64,000 bases of DNA from Aquisalinus flavus (lineage in GTDB: Bacteria > Pseudomonadota > Alphaproteobacteria > Caulobacterales > Parvularculaceae), in contig NZ_CP042288.1 of the NCBI RefSeq assembly GCF_022559625.1, forward strand, positions 1,558,409-1,622,408. Reading direction: 5' to 3'. The position numbers were made by a program, and so were the translations under genes. Under the pieces are notes generated by a model. The model made no database searches and was not told the origin of the DNA. It saw only the letters and a program-made list of their open reading frames with translations. Shown here in pieces: positions 52,281 through 61,391 of the stretch; the first letter of the stretch is position 1, and the number at the start of each line of letters is the position of its first letter.

Positions 52281-55130
52281 CTAGAAGGTTGCCTTGACAC
52301 CGAATTTGGTGGTCCAGCTGTACTCTTCATACTGGAGCAGGCGGTCGCGCACCGGTCCGCGCTGATAGGCGGTGTAGGTGGCGTCGTTCAGGTTCACGAG
52401 TTCGACGAACAGCTGCACGCTGTCGAGGACCCGGTACCTGGCTGCGGCATCGACCTGGAAGTGGTCCTTGACGTAGCGATCGCTCTCGGGGCTGCTGCCG
52501 AGCTCGTCGAGATAGCCGGACCGGCCGGCACCCGACAGACGCAGGCTGAGCGGGCCTTTTTCATATCCAACAACGATGTTGTAGGTATTTTTCGACGATG
52601 TCGGCAGCGGCACGGTGCGGCCATCCACTTCGCCTTCGGCGTCGGTATAGGTGTAGTTCACATTGGCGAGCAGGCCGTCGAACGGAGCCGGCAGCATGGT
52701 GAAGGCCTGGGCGTAGGAAATCTCGAGGCCCATGACTTCGGCGGAGTCGCCATTGACCGGAATGACGGCTTCGTCATAGTCGATGCCGGCAAAGGTGCCA
52801 TTCTCGAATTCCTGGTCGACAATGAAGTCGTCGATCTTCTTGTAGAAGACGCCGCCCTGGATGACTGATTCCGGCGAGAAGTAGAATTCCAGCGTGGCAT
52901 CGAGGTTCGTAGCCCGGTAGGGATCGAGTTCCGGATTGCCGAATTCGCCGGAGCGTTCGTTGTCCTCATTTTCCTCGACGATGAAGCGTGGAGCAAACTT
53001 GCCAAAGCTCGGGCGGACGATGGACTGGAACGCGCCGAAGCGGGCGACAACCCGTTCGGATACGTCGTAGCGGACGTTCACGCTGGGCAGGACATCGGTA
53101 TATTCCTCGGAGAAGGAGACCGGCGTCACGACAAAGGTGTCTTCATCAAGGGTGACACCATCGACCACGGCACCTTCCTCGATCAGTTCAGCCCGATTAC
53201 CGCTGGTGTCGACGTCGGTGCGCTCGATACGGACGCCCGCAACGACACCCAAAGGACCGGCCTTGTATTTGCCCATCAGATAGCCGGCGAGAATGCTCTC
53301 GTCAGCTTCATAGCTTTCAACTGTCGACACGAATTCTGTCTCCAGCTCGTTCAGCTCGAAAGACTCAAGGCCGTTGGTCGCGATAAAGTCGTGTACTGCA
53401 CCAAGATCCGGAAGCACACCAAGATCAGCAAGACCGTAAGTCTGGGAACCGGCGACATCGGCGAGTGTGAAGTCACCATCAAAGTCTTCATACAGATCGA
53501 TGACAAAGTTCAGCGTCTTGTCACGCTGGCGAAGCTTTGCACCGGTCTGAACCTCGAAAGTACCATTCTCGAGAACAAACTCCCGCGCGACGTCGATCTT
53601 TACAGACGATTCCTTGTCATCCGCGTCCTCGCGGGTGGTCCGCTCCAGAAGCGTAAACCCATAGGTCGAGGGATCGTTGAAAGCCGCTGCTCCAAAATCG
53701 ATGTTGTAGGTTGGCAGTTCGAGATCGGAATAGTCGAAGGTTACACCAAGATCGCCCGGAGACTGGAACCGTTCCTGGAAACGAATCGGATCGATCGAGC
53801 CACGCTCCTTCTGATCGGCTTCGGAATAGGACACGTCATAGTTTATGGTCCAGGGGCCGGTGAACGTTTCACCACCGGCTGAGATGGTGCTGATGGTCTG
53901 GGCTTCGCCGCGGTCTTTCAGATCCCGGCGTACCTGGATACGGCCATCGGCGGAATCGAAGGAGGCTGTATTGTCAGAACCGGAAGTGGGCTCCTCGCTC
54001 AAGCCGAAGATCAGCCGGCGCCGCAGTTCTGTATCGTCGAACTTCGAATAGAGACCGCGGGCATAAAGCGTGGTGTTCTCGTTCAGGCGATAGTCTGCAC
54101 CAAGGGTGAAGCCGTAGCGCTCGCGGCGGACATCATAGTCGCGATATTCGACATCCTCGGCATAGACGAGGCCGTCATCGGTCTCTTCCCAGCCATCCAT
54201 CTCGATATTGTCGGTTGCGAATTCGCGGTCATAATAGCTGATCCCGCCGGAAAAGCCGAGATTGTCACCGACCAGCTTGATGAAGTCGAAGCTGCCTTTC
54301 GGCGAGGTTTTTTCGTTCAGGTCGTTATAGGACCCTTCGATCGAGGCCGAATAATAGTCCTTCTTGCGGTCGAAGGCGCTGGTCGTGTTGATCTCGATGG
54401 AGCCACCGATCGTGTCACCGTCCATGTCCGGTGTCAGCGATTTCTTGATCTCGATCGATTCGATCAGCTCGGATGGGATGACGTCGAGCGCAACGGCGCG
54501 CTCGTCACCGCCGGTTGCAAGGACGCGGTTGCCATTGATCGAGGAGGAGTTGAGGTTCGGGTCGAGGCCGCGAACCGAGACGAAACGGCCTTCGCCCTGG
54601 TCGTTCAGCACGTTGATGCCCGGCGCGCGGCGCAGCGCTTCGGCGACGTTCTGGTCAGGGAACTGACCGATGGCGTCGCGGGTCAGGACGGTGTCGACCG
54701 TGTCGGAAGCGCGCTGGCGGGCAATACCGCTGAGCAGGTTGGCGCGCTGACCGATGACCAGGATCGTGTCACCGCCATTCGTGTCGTCCCCGATCGCGAC
54801 GAGGGCGAAGGTTTCGGTGACCGTATCGGTCTCGCCGACAGTCGTGGTCCGGACGACTTCCTCGGCGCCAGGATAGCGGACGCGCAGCGTGTAGGTGCCG
54901 GCGGGAACATCGGCAAAGCGGAACGAGCCATCGGCGGCGACATATTCCGTACGGCCAAGCTCGACGATCGTGACCTGCGCATCGGCAAGGCCCCTGGTGC
55001 CGGAAGCATCAGCGACTTCGCCCGTCAGCGTTCCGGCTTGCGCGGCGCCCCAGGCGATCGAGGTCGCCAGGCAGGTCGACACGAAAAGGCCACGCCGGAA
55101 ACGGCTGCCCCAGTTTGACAGTGACTTCAT
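52281..55130 (-). CDS. TonB-dependent receptor (Caulobacter/Xanthomonas type)
   Basis: A 949 aa outer-membrane receptor. Signal peptide (about 1-32, ends GAAQAG), a carboxypeptidase-regulatory-like beta-sandwich (about 33-110), plug domain (about 125-250, with DAIGQFPDQNVAEALRRAPG and FVSVRGLDPNLNS), and a 22-strand barrel ending in KFGVKATF. The N-terminal domain and the LDVIPSELIESIEIKKSLTPDMDGDTIGG stretch place it in the TonB-Xanth-Caul group, often linked to carbohydrate or oligomer uptake. It is divergent from the secreted phosphoesterase gene. Substrate unknown. Confidence 0.93.
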   Translation of the reverse strand: MKSLSNWGSRFRRGLFVSTCLATSIAWGAAQAGTLTGEVADASGTRGLADAQVTIVELGRTEYVAADGSFRFADVPAGTYTLRVRYPGAEEVVRTTTVGETDTVTETFALVAIGDDTNGGDTILVIGQRANLLSGIARQRASDTVDTVLTRDAIGQFPDQNVAEALRRAPGINVLNDQGEGRFVSVRGLDPNLNSSSINGNRVLATGGDERAVALDVIPSELIESIEIKKSLTPDMDGDTIGGSIEINTTSAFDRKKDYYSASIEGSYNDLNEKTSPKGSFDFIKLVGDNLGFSGGISYYDREFATDNIEMDGWEETDDGLVYAEDVEYRDYDVRRERYGFTLGADYRLNENTTLYARGLYSKFDDTELRRRLIFGLSEEPTSGSDNTASFDSADGRIQVRRDLKDRGEAQTISTISAGGETFTGPWTINYDVSYSEADQKERGSIDPIRFQERFQSPGDLGVTFDYSDLELPTYNIDFGAAAFNDPSTYGFTLLERTTREDADDKESSVKIDVAREFVLENGTFEVQTGAKLRQRDKTLNFVIDLYEDFDGDFTLADVAGSQTYGLADLGVLPDLGAVHDFIATNGLESFELNELETEFVSTVESYEADESILAGYLMGKYKAGPLGVVAGVRIERTDVDTSGNRAELIEEGAVVDGVTLDEDTFVVTPVSFSEEYTDVLPSVNVRYDVSERVVARFGAFQSIVRPSFGKFAPRFIVEENEDNERSGEFGNPELDPYRATNLDATLEFYFSPESVIQGGVFYKKIDDFIVDQEFENGTFAGIDYDEAVIPVNGDSAEVMGLEISYAQAFTMLPAPFDGLLANVNYTYTDAEGEVDGRTVPLPTSSKNTYNIVVGYEKGPLSLRLSGAGRSGYLDELGSSPESDRYVKDHFQVDAAARYRVLDSVQLFVELVNLNDATYTAYQRGPVRDRLLQYEEYSWTTKFGVKATF

Positions 55131-55432
55131 TTGTAATTCCCCTGTTTGATAAAATACCGAGGGCAGTCATAGCCTCGGACAGTAACACTTTTGTGACCGT
55201 TTTCCTGTTTCCGTTTGCGCACGGTTTTCTTTTTTGCGACTGTGCTTTGTGAATACCAATCGGGGTTGCGATCCGAGGGTTGCGTGCAACGAATGATCCG
55301 TCTAGACAACACTTGATGGGGGGGACGCCGGCCTTCGGCAATGTTTTTACTCTACTACCGATCGCGCGGTCTCGTTCGGGACAACGCATTTTCTGACCGG
55401 GCCTTTTCCGGAGCTTACGAGGAGATCAGAAC
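55131..55432. promoter_or_regulatory. Divergent intergenic region, receptor / phosphoesterase
   Basis: 302 bp without a gene, holding two promoters. Features seen: a CCGAGG...CCTCGG hairpin (about 55167-55190) in the receptor's leader, an AT-rich stretch at about 55195-55255, and CGAGGAGATC as ribosome site for the gene at 55433. No riboswitch fold was recognised. Confidence 0.4.
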
Positions 55433-56392
55433 ATGACGTTTTTCAATCGCCATATGGCAGGACCTTTTGCGCAGAAGGCCCGGCATTTGCTGGCGCTTTG
55501 CATGATTAGCCTGACAGTGATAGCCAGCGGCACCGCGATGGCGGAACAGCCCGCGGAGGTCGATCTGCGCTTTGCCGTACTGGGCGATGGCGAGCCCAAG
55601 CCGCTGGCCGAATTTCCGAACTTCATCGACGCCGTGCGCGATATCAATGCGATGGCACAGCGCGAACGGATCGATTTCGTGATCGGTGTCGGCGATATCG
55701 CGCATAAGGGGACGGAGCTGCAATATGAGGCAGCAACCCCGGTGCTGCAGGCGCTGACCCTGCCCTTCTATCCGATCATGGGCAATGAAGAATACAATTC
55801 GACCGTTGAACGGTTCCTGGACTATGCGAACCGCTGGAACGAAGGGAAAGCCGAGTTCCCCAGCCACCGCTATGTCCTGGATGCCGGCCCGGTCGTGATG
55901 GTCTTCGCCTCCCCCGATTACAGCCGCGATTTCTACGATGAGGGCATCGACTGGATGGTCGGGCAGATCGAGGCGGCCCTGCCCAAACCGGTCTTCCTGG
56001 TCGTGCATGGCGCGCAGGCCGGTGCCTATCCGGAGAACCCGGAAAAGGGTATCACCAATCCGAACTTTGCCGCCGTTCTGGCACAGCCGAACCTCGCCGC
56101 CATCCTTTCCGGCGATCTGCATATGGATATGGACCGCACCGTCCATTCCAAGGAGATCGACGGCGTGCACTATCTGCACATGCCCGCCCTGGAGCGGACC
56201 AAGATCCCCGACGAGACCAATCACACGCCGATGTTCCGTGTGGTCACCGTGATGTCTGACAGGATGGTTCAGGTCGATACCTATCAGACCGGCAATCCGG
56301 AACCGCTTGAGCGCCATGAGTACAGTTTCTTTCTGCCGGTCATGATGCATGGTCCGGTCACGGATGACGAAGCCGGCGATAGCGCCGAGTAG
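55433..56392 (+). CDS. Secreted calcineurin-like metallophosphoesterase homologue with altered ligands
   Basis: A 319 aa exported protein (signal about 1-37, ends ASGTAMAEQ). The metallophosphoesterase plan is visible: LGDGEPK, GVGDIAHKG, MGNEEY, VVHGAQ and SGDLHMD. Compared with the family (DxH, GDxxD, GNHE, H, GHxH), several metal-binding histidines are replaced: GNEE for GNHE and GDLH for GHxH. It could be an active variant with different metals or a degenerate relative. The exported pyrophosphatase gene is 84 bp downstream, and the two are probably an operon. Confidence 0.75.
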   Translation: MTFFNRHMAGPFAQKARHLLALCMISLTVIASGTAMAEQPAEVDLRFAVLGDGEPKPLAEFPNFIDAVRDINAMAQRERIDFVIGVGDIAHKGTELQYEAATPVLQALTLPFYPIMGNEEYNSTVERFLDYANRWNEGKAEFPSHRYVLDAGPVVMVFASPDYSRDFYDEGIDWMVGQIEAALPKPVFLVVHGAQAGAYPENPEKGITNPNFAAVLAQPNLAAILSGDLHMDMDRTVHSKEIDGVHYLHMPALERTKIPDETNHTPMFRVVTVMSDRMVQVDTYQTGNPEPLERHEYSFFLPVMMHGPVTDDEAGDSAE

Positions 56393-56476
56393 CATGGCGT
56401 CTCGCCGACATGACCGGGCGGGAATGACCTGGCAGGGGTGACCTGCGAGGCAAACAGAAGCAAAGGGCGTGGCCAG

Positions 56477-57124
56477 ATGATAAGACTGTTGCGACGATCC
56501 GTACAGGTTGCGTGCCTGTCTCTCATGCTGGCGGCGCCGGCTACCATGCTGGCAGCGCCGGCCGCCGCACAGAGTGCGGTCACCCATCCTTTCGCCTATC
56601 CCCAGAGCGACGGCGGCGGCGAGTTCTTCGTCGTCGTCGAAATTCCCGCCGGCTCCTCGATAAAATACGAGATCGACAGCGAGACGGGTCATCTTTTCGT
56701 CGACCGGTTCCTGTCCATGCCGGTCGCCTATCCGGCCAATTACGGATCGATCCCCTCTTCGCTCGGTGCCGATGGCGACCCGCTCGATGCACTGGTACTG
56801 ACGCGCCAGCCGGTCCATCCCGGCGCCATGATCCGGGTCCGCGCGATCGGGATGCTGGAGATGATCGATGATGGCGAGGCCGATCACAAGATCCTCGCGG
56901 TGCCGGCATCGGACGTGGATCCGGCCTTTGACGGGGTGCGGTCGCCAGAGGATTTACCGGCAGACGAGCTGCGCCGGATCGAGGCCTTCTTCAGGGTCTA
57001 CAAGCAACTGCCAGACCCGGAAGACGCCGCTTCCATCAAGCTCGGCGGCTATCGCAGTGCGGCCGAGGCCACCGAAATGGTAGACGCCGCCCTGGCCGCC
57101 TGGCGCGACCAGCCCGGGCGATAG
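56477..57124 (+). CDS. Exported inorganic pyrophosphatase
   Basis: A 215 aa family I inorganic diphosphatase with an N-terminal signal peptide (about 1-31, ending APAAAQS). Active-site motifs are intact: KYEIDSETG, DRFLSMPVAYPANYG, DGDPLDALV and the DDGEADHKILAVP metal loop. Most bacteria keep this enzyme in the cytoplasm; the signal implies hydrolysis of external pyrophosphate. It follows the phosphoesterase gene, suggesting joint phosphate release outside the inner membrane. ATG 56477 starts at the signal peptide. Confidence 0.87.
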   Translation: MIRLLRRSVQVACLSLMLAAPATMLAAPAAAQSAVTHPFAYPQSDGGGEFFVVVEIPAGSSIKYEIDSETGHLFVDRFLSMPVAYPANYGSIPSSLGADGDPLDALVLTRQPVHPGAMIRVRAIGMLEMIDDGEADHKILAVPASDVDPAFDGVRSPEDLPADELRRIEAFFRVYKQLPDPEDAASIKLGGYRSAAEATEMVDAALAAWRDQPGR

Positions 57125-57250
57125 GTTCGCCCGTGTAACGGTGAGGCGGCGCTGGCGCACCCGCCGCCCGCTTGAGTGACTTGTTCGTCGCTATTTATGG
57201 TATGGACCTGGAACTGACACGCCCCTTCCCGCCCCCGCCGCCCAAAAGAA

Positions 57251-57284
57251 AAGCCCTCGAAAACCGTAACGTTTTCAAGGGCTT
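57251..57284 (-). terminator. Terminator after tRNA-fMet
   Basis: AAGCCCTCGAAAAC (57251-57264) with GTTTTCAAGGGCTT (57271-57284), one mismatch, 6-nt loop. On the minus strand a T-rich TTCTTTT follows, 4 bp after the encoded CCA. Confidence 0.88.
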
Positions 57285-57287
57285 GAT

Positions 57288-57364
<77 letters not shown>

Positions 57365-57555
57365 TCAACTCTGTGCCTGTCGGATCAGGCGTTTCGGAAC
57401 ACGCCTTATGCGCTTCCCGGCCCAGAAACTCAAGGGCTTTTTGCGGTTTTTTTGACGAAAATTTCCCCACCTTTACAGGTGTTTAGGTCGCACCCGCGGC
57501 ATCGGGGCGGAATGCGGGCGCCCAGCCAGTATCGTGGTGGCGGTCAGCGCGCGGG

Positions 57556-57963
57556 TTACCGCGCCTTGGGCTCGCGCGACGCTTCACCCTGGCCCGCTTC
57601 GGGCCCGCCTGCCGCCCAGGTCAACAGGCGATCGAGCACCGGACACAGCGCCTGCCCCCAATCGGTCAGACGATATTCTACCTTTGGCGGAACCTGAGGG
57701 TACACCACGCGGTGGACCAGGCCATCATCCTCCAGCTGGCGGAGTTGCTGGATCAGCATCTTCTGGGAAATGCCGGGGATGGCCCGCTCCAGCTCGGAAA
57801 AGCGCAGCACCTGGCCGCCAAAAAGATGGAACAGGATGACCAGCTTCCAGCGGCCTTCCAGCATTTTCAGGACCGACTCGACGCCCGCGGCTGCCGTCTC
57901 GCGGCTCAGCGGCTCATGCTTACCTGCAGGTAAGTCCCCGACTTTTTTGTCCGTACTTGTCAT
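57556..57963 (-). CDS. HxlR-family transcriptional regulator
   Basis: A 135 aa winged-helix protein: VLKMLEGRWKLVILFHLFGGQVLRFSELERAIPGISQKMLIQQLRQLEDDGLVHR is the diagnostic HxlR core, with a charged N-terminal extension (about 25 residues) and an Ala/Gly-rich tail. No conserved redox cysteine lies near the N-terminus; the only cysteine is in QALCPVLD. It is divergent from the SnoaL-SDR operon and most likely controls it. Confidence 0.9.
   Translation of the reverse strand: MTSTDKKVGDLPAGKHEPLSRETAAAGVESVLKMLEGRWKLVILFHLFGGQVLRFSELERAIPGISQKMLIQQLRQLEDDGLVHRVVYPQVPPKVEYRLTDWGQALCPVLDRLLTWAAGGPEAGQGEASREPKAR
57919..57934. promoter_or_regulatory. Perfect 16-bp palindrome in the HxlR coding start
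   Basis: CTTACCTGCAGGTAAG, perfectly self-complementary, inside codons 10-15 of the HxlR gene. HxlR operators often contain ACTTAC/GTAAGT-type half-sites; the match is suggestive. It lies about 90 bp from the SnoaL start and 30 bp inside the regulator gene. Confidence 0.45.
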
Positions 57964-58024
57964 TATTTCAGCCTATCGCCATGTGGGGTCGACAACAAGA
58001 TCAATAGCCATAAAGGAGTAAACC

Positions 58025-58351
58025 ATGACTGACCTCCATGACAGTATCCATCAATATTTCGAGGCCACCAACAGGCGTGACTTCGATACGGCCATGGCGG
58101 CCTTCGCCCTCGATGCCAGCGTGAGAGACGAGGGTCATGCCTACAAGGGCCATTCGGAAATCAAGGCCTGGATGAAGGACGCCGCCGGGAAATATGCGCC
58201 GACCGCTGAAGTCCTCTCGTCTCGTGCCGAGAATGAAAACACGATAGTCGAGGCCCGCGTTACGGGCAGCTTTCCCGGCAGCCCGGTCGCCGTCAGATTC
58301 TTCTTCATGCTGAGCGATGGCAAAATCAGCACATTGGAAACAAGGGTGTGA
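58025..58351 (+). CDS. SnoaL-like (NTF2-fold) protein
   Basis: A 108 aa small alpha+beta barrel protein: IHQYFEATNRRDFDTAMAAFALDASVRDEG, YKGHSEIKAWMK and RFFFMLSDGKIS. NTF2-like folds bind or isomerise small hydrophobic substrates. AAAGGAG lies before the ATG. The stop overlaps the GTG of the next gene's longer start, so the two are an operon under probable HxlR control. Confidence 0.85.
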   Translation: MTDLHDSIHQYFEATNRRDFDTAMAAFALDASVRDEGHAYKGHSEIKAWMKDAAGKYAPTAEVLSSRAENENTIVEARVTGSFPGSPVAVRFFFMLSDGKISTLETRV

Positions 58352-58353
58352 TC

Positions 58354-59151
58354 ATGTCCCGAAAATTCCAGATAGACCAGGAAGAATTCAATGATCTCAA
58401 GGTCCTCGTCACCGGCGGCACGAAGGGTGCCGGCCGCGCCATCCTGAAACGCTTCTCCGACGCCGGCGCCATAATCGCCACCAGCGCCCGCAAGCAGCCC
58501 GAGGACCGGCGCGACGCCGATCTGTTCATAGAGGCCGACCTGTCTTCCATCGACGGCATCGAGACGCTGGCGCGCACGATCAAGACAGAGTTCGGCGTGC
58601 CCGACATCATCGTTCACAGTCTCGGTGGATCATCGACACCCGGCGGCGGTTTCAGCAAGGCGACCGAAGAATTCTGGCAACAGGAGCTGAACCTGAACTT
58701 GCTTGCGGCAGTCCGGCTTGATCGGCTGCTCGTGCCTGGCATGGTCGAGCGTGGAACCGGTGCCATCCTCCATGTCTCGTCGATACAGGCGCGCCTGCCG
58801 CTGCCTGACTCGACGATGGCCTATGCCGCTGCGAAGGCCGCACTGACCAGCTACAGCAAGGCGCTGTCAAAAGAAATCGGGCCGAAAGGCATACGGGTAA
58901 ACACCGTTTCACCCGGCTGGATCATGACCGGTGCGTCCGAGGCACTGGTGACCCGCCTTGCCCAAAGCGCTGGGACGGATGAAGCAACGGCCCGGCAGGG
59001 CATCATGGATGCGCTCGGGGGCATCCCCCTCGGCAGGCCCGCCATGCCGGAGGAAGTGGCAGAGTTGTGCGCCTTTCTCGTTTCGGACCGCGCCGGGGCC
59101 ATTCACGGCGCGGAGTTCGTCATCGACGGCGGCACCCTTCCGACGATATGA
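58354..59151 (+). CDS. Short-chain dehydrogenase/reductase
   Basis: A 265 aa NAD(P)-dependent SDR: TGGTKGAGRAI nucleotide motif, catalytic S (HVSSIQ), Y and K (YAAAKAAL), and the typical PGWIMT. ATG 58354 is preferred (AAGGGTG upstream); a GTG 6 bp earlier overlaps the SnoaL stop. Together with SnoaL and HxlR it is a common redox/xenobiotic-response layout. Substrate unknown. Confidence 0.9.
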   Translation: MSRKFQIDQEEFNDLKVLVTGGTKGAGRAILKRFSDAGAIIATSARKQPEDRRDADLFIEADLSSIDGIETLARTIKTEFGVPDIIVHSLGGSSTPGGGFSKATEEFWQQELNLNLLAAVRLDRLLVPGMVERGTGAILHVSSIQARLPLPDSTMAYAAAKAALTSYSKALSKEIGPKGIRVNTVSPGWIMTGASEALVTRLAQSAGTDEATARQGIMDALGGIPLGRPAMPEEVAELCAFLVSDRAGAIHGAEFVIDGGTLPTI

Positions 59152-59193
59152 TCCACCGGAACGGGCCCGCCCGGAGAGGCGGGCTTGCCCGGG

Positions 59194-60099
59194 TCAAGCC
59201 GTCTTGCGCCGCTTGAACAGTCCACGGATGACCCGGACCAGCAGCCACAATGCCGGCACGGCGATGATCAGCCAGGGCAGGATCGCGGCGAAGAACAGGA
59301 CCATGGTCGCGAGGCTGTCGGCCAGCACGCCGAAGAACCGCTTGAACGCATGGCCGAGGGAGTCGAACGTGCTGGAAGAGACCGCCTGCGGCAGGGTCTG
59401 ATAGGACAGGTTCATCCTGTCCATCGATACCCGCGCCTGCAGGACGCGCAGATAACTTTCGGCGCTTTCGATCTCGCCCTGGACGCGGGCGAGTTCGCGC
59501 TCGATCTGCAGCAGATCGCCGACCTGGTCGGTGTCCTTTTCGAGCAGCAGGAGCAGCCGACCGCGCAGGGTCTTCTGGGCTTCCAGCCGGGCCGTCATGT
59601 CGGTGATGGTGCGGGTCAGGTCCTCGGCGCGCATGGAGGATGAGGCAAGCTTGCCATTGGCGGCCTGCGCATCGCCTTCCAGTCCGGTGCGGAAATCGCT
59701 CATCCAGTCGCGTGCGGCGCGCATCTCCAGCGATGCCCAGCCCCAGTCTTCCCCCGAGCCGCCCTGATTGCTGGCAATAATTTGACAGATTGCCGCGCCA
59801 GCCGATTCGCACGCCGCCATATGAGCCTTCATCACCGGGCTGACCCTGGCCGCTGGCACCTGCAGCTCTGCGCTGTATTCATAGGCAAGCATGCGCCCGC
59901 CGACCGGCTCTGATTCGCCTTCAGGCGCAGCGGGCTGCGCCATCTTGCGCCCGGAGGCGGCATCGCTGCCGGCAGCATAATCCGCCTGCGGCGCGAAGGC
60001 AGGCGCCGGCTCCATCATCGCAGCCTCTTCATGGGCCATTTCGACCTCGCCACAGCCCGCCAGAAGGCAAAGCGCCGCAAGACACAGAAGTTTTTTCAT
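59194..60099 (-). CDS. DUF4349 lipoprotein
   Basis: A 301 aa envelope protein: lipobox signal MKKLLCLAALCLLAGC (cysteine 16), an Ala/Pro/Glu-rich linker, a helical coiled-coil DUF4349 domain (about 75-250, with LEAQKTLRGRLLLLLEKDTDQVGDLLQIERELARVQGEIE), and a C-terminal membrane segment followed by KRRKTA. Lipid anchor plus C-terminal transmembrane helix is the family's plan. The start at 60099 follows GGGAGAGAG. Function unknown. Confidence 0.85.
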   Translation of the reverse strand: MKKLLCLAALCLLAGCGEVEMAHEEAAMMEPAPAFAPQADYAAGSDAASGRKMAQPAAPEGESEPVGGRMLAYEYSAELQVPAARVSPVMKAHMAACESAGAAICQIIASNQGGSGEDWGWASLEMRAARDWMSDFRTGLEGDAQAANGKLASSSMRAEDLTRTITDMTARLEAQKTLRGRLLLLLEKDTDQVGDLLQIERELARVQGEIESAESYLRVLQARVSMDRMNLSYQTLPQAVSSSTFDSLGHAFKRFFGVLADSLATMVLFFAAILPWLIIAVPALWLLVRVIRGLFKRRKTA

Positions 60100-60163
60100 G
60101 AATCTCTCTCCCTTTTCCCCTTTGTCACGCGCGATTGCGGCAGAGCCGCGGCGGCGACAGGGT

Positions 60164-60955
60164 TTAATGAAGGAGTGAGTCGGCGGTGAGTGTCTGCTTT
60201 TCGCTGTCCGCGCGTTTGCGGCCAACGATGAGGCCGGAGCGGAACCACAGTCTGAGGCCGGGTACCGACCGTAAATGCCGGTCAAGTCCCCAGGCGGCGC
60301 GGGTCAGCGGGTTTTGCGGGTTCGCGAACAGCTTCTGCGACACCGGGCTGGCAGCTGCGGCGGCGAGCTGGATCGGATGCAGCTGCATGTCGAATCGCTC
60401 CCCGAACAGGCGCCATTGCGGATGATCGATCGGCTTTTCGTCCGGCGTGCGCAGGGCCGGCGTTAAATGCCGGACCAGTTTCATCACCGGGTTGAAGTCG
60501 AGCGGCTCCATGAACACCATCGTCCCGCCGGGCTTCAGGATCCGGGCGATTTCGTCAAGCGCGACGGCATAGTCGAGGTGATGCAGGATCGCCTTGCCGA
60601 AGACGACGTCGAAGCTTTCATCGTCAAAACCCAGATCATGGGCGTCCATCAGCTGGAAGTCGGGCTGGATCGTGGTTGCGGTCAGGGCGGCACGGCCGTT
60701 GTCGATTTCGGTCTGGGATATGTTGATGCAGACCAGGTCCTTGACCGGCGTGCCGAGGCGATGGACCCAGCTCTGCCAGGTCGCCGACCCGATCTCGAGG
60801 AAGCGGCCATCGGCGTGGGGCGCAAAGGCGGCCTTCAGCAGCGCGTCGACCTCCTCGTCCCAATAGGCGCCGGCATGGGACCAGACGGCCTCGAACCCGG
60901 TCCGGTCGAACCCCTCATCCCAGGCTTCCTGCTCGCGCAGCACTCGCTCATCCAT
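60164..60955 (-). CDS. Class I SAM-dependent methyltransferase
   Basis: A 263 aa methyltransferase: FLEIGSATWQSW (motif I, with fewer glycines than usual), INISQTEID, DAHDLGFDDESFDVVFGKAILHHL (motif II/III) and LKPGGTMVFMEPLD. Fold is Methyltransf_11/25-like. ATG 60955 has GGGAGAT 6 bp upstream; the longer opening is not protein-like. Acceptor unknown. Next neighbour on the right is the rrn operon end. Confidence 0.85.
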   Translation of the reverse strand: MDERVLREQEAWDEGFDRTGFEAVWSHAGAYWDEEVDALLKAAFAPHADGRFLEIGSATWQSWVHRLGTPVKDLVCINISQTEIDNGRAALTATTIQPDFQLMDAHDLGFDDESFDVVFGKAILHHLDYAVALDEIARILKPGGTMVFMEPLDFNPVMKLVRHLTPALRTPDEKPIDHPQWRLFGERFDMQLHPIQLAAAAASPVSQKLFANPQNPLTRAAWGLDRHLRSVPGLRLWFRSGLIVGRKRADSEKQTLTADSLLH

Positions 60956-61061
60956 GGTCATCTCCCAACTGGTTATCGTGCTATTGGTGCACGGAACGTG
61001 CCAATACCCCAACGAAGCGGAATCATGAGCAAGGAATGATGAAAAAGCGTCCGGACAAACA

Positions 61062-61087
61062 AAAACGCCGCCCCGAAGGGCGGCGTC
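61062..61087 (-). terminator. Terminator of the rRNA operon
   Basis: ACGCCGCCC (61066-61074), loop CGAA, GGGCGGCGT (61079-61087). On the minus strand a run of T follows (the A-run at 61062-61066). It lies 50 bp after 5S rRNA. Confidence 0.92.
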
Positions 61088-61137
61088 CTGCCAAGTGTTT
61101 TTCAAATCATACAGGGTTTTCAAAAGCCGTCTTTGCA

Positions 61138-61255
61138 GGCCTGGCGACGACCTACTCTCCCACGCCTTGAGACGTAGTACCATCGGCGCTGCAGGATTTA
61201 ACGACCGTGTTCGAGATGGGAACGGGTGGGGGCCCTGCGCCATAATCACCAGGCC
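61138..61255 (-). rRNA. rrf: 5S ribosomal RNA
   Basis: 118 nt. Ends GGCCTGGTG and CGCCAGGCC pair; the interior has the 5S signature CCCGTTCCCATCTCGAACACGG and GGGAGAGTAGGTCG. It lies 136 bp after the 23S 3' end, on the minus strand. Confidence 0.95.
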
Positions 61256-61391
61256 GGCGAAAACGGCTTTTGAAATTGCGAGAGTTTTTAATGTCAGTTA
61301 CGCTCGTGGCAGGATCCGTTGAAACGGACCGTTCGCCACGCATGAGATAATGCTTCATACGCAGTTGCGGCATAGCAACTGGCATGAGAAA

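Noticed and set aside
55131..55432. Cobalamin or other riboswitch in front of the TonB-dependent receptor
   Set aside because: No B12-box or other known riboswitch core was found, and the receptor type is not that of BtuB.
59164..59183. GCCCGCC/GGCGGGC hairpin between the SDR and DUF4349 genes as a terminator
   Set aside because: Stem is good but no T-run follows on either strand; it may only be GC-rich chance.
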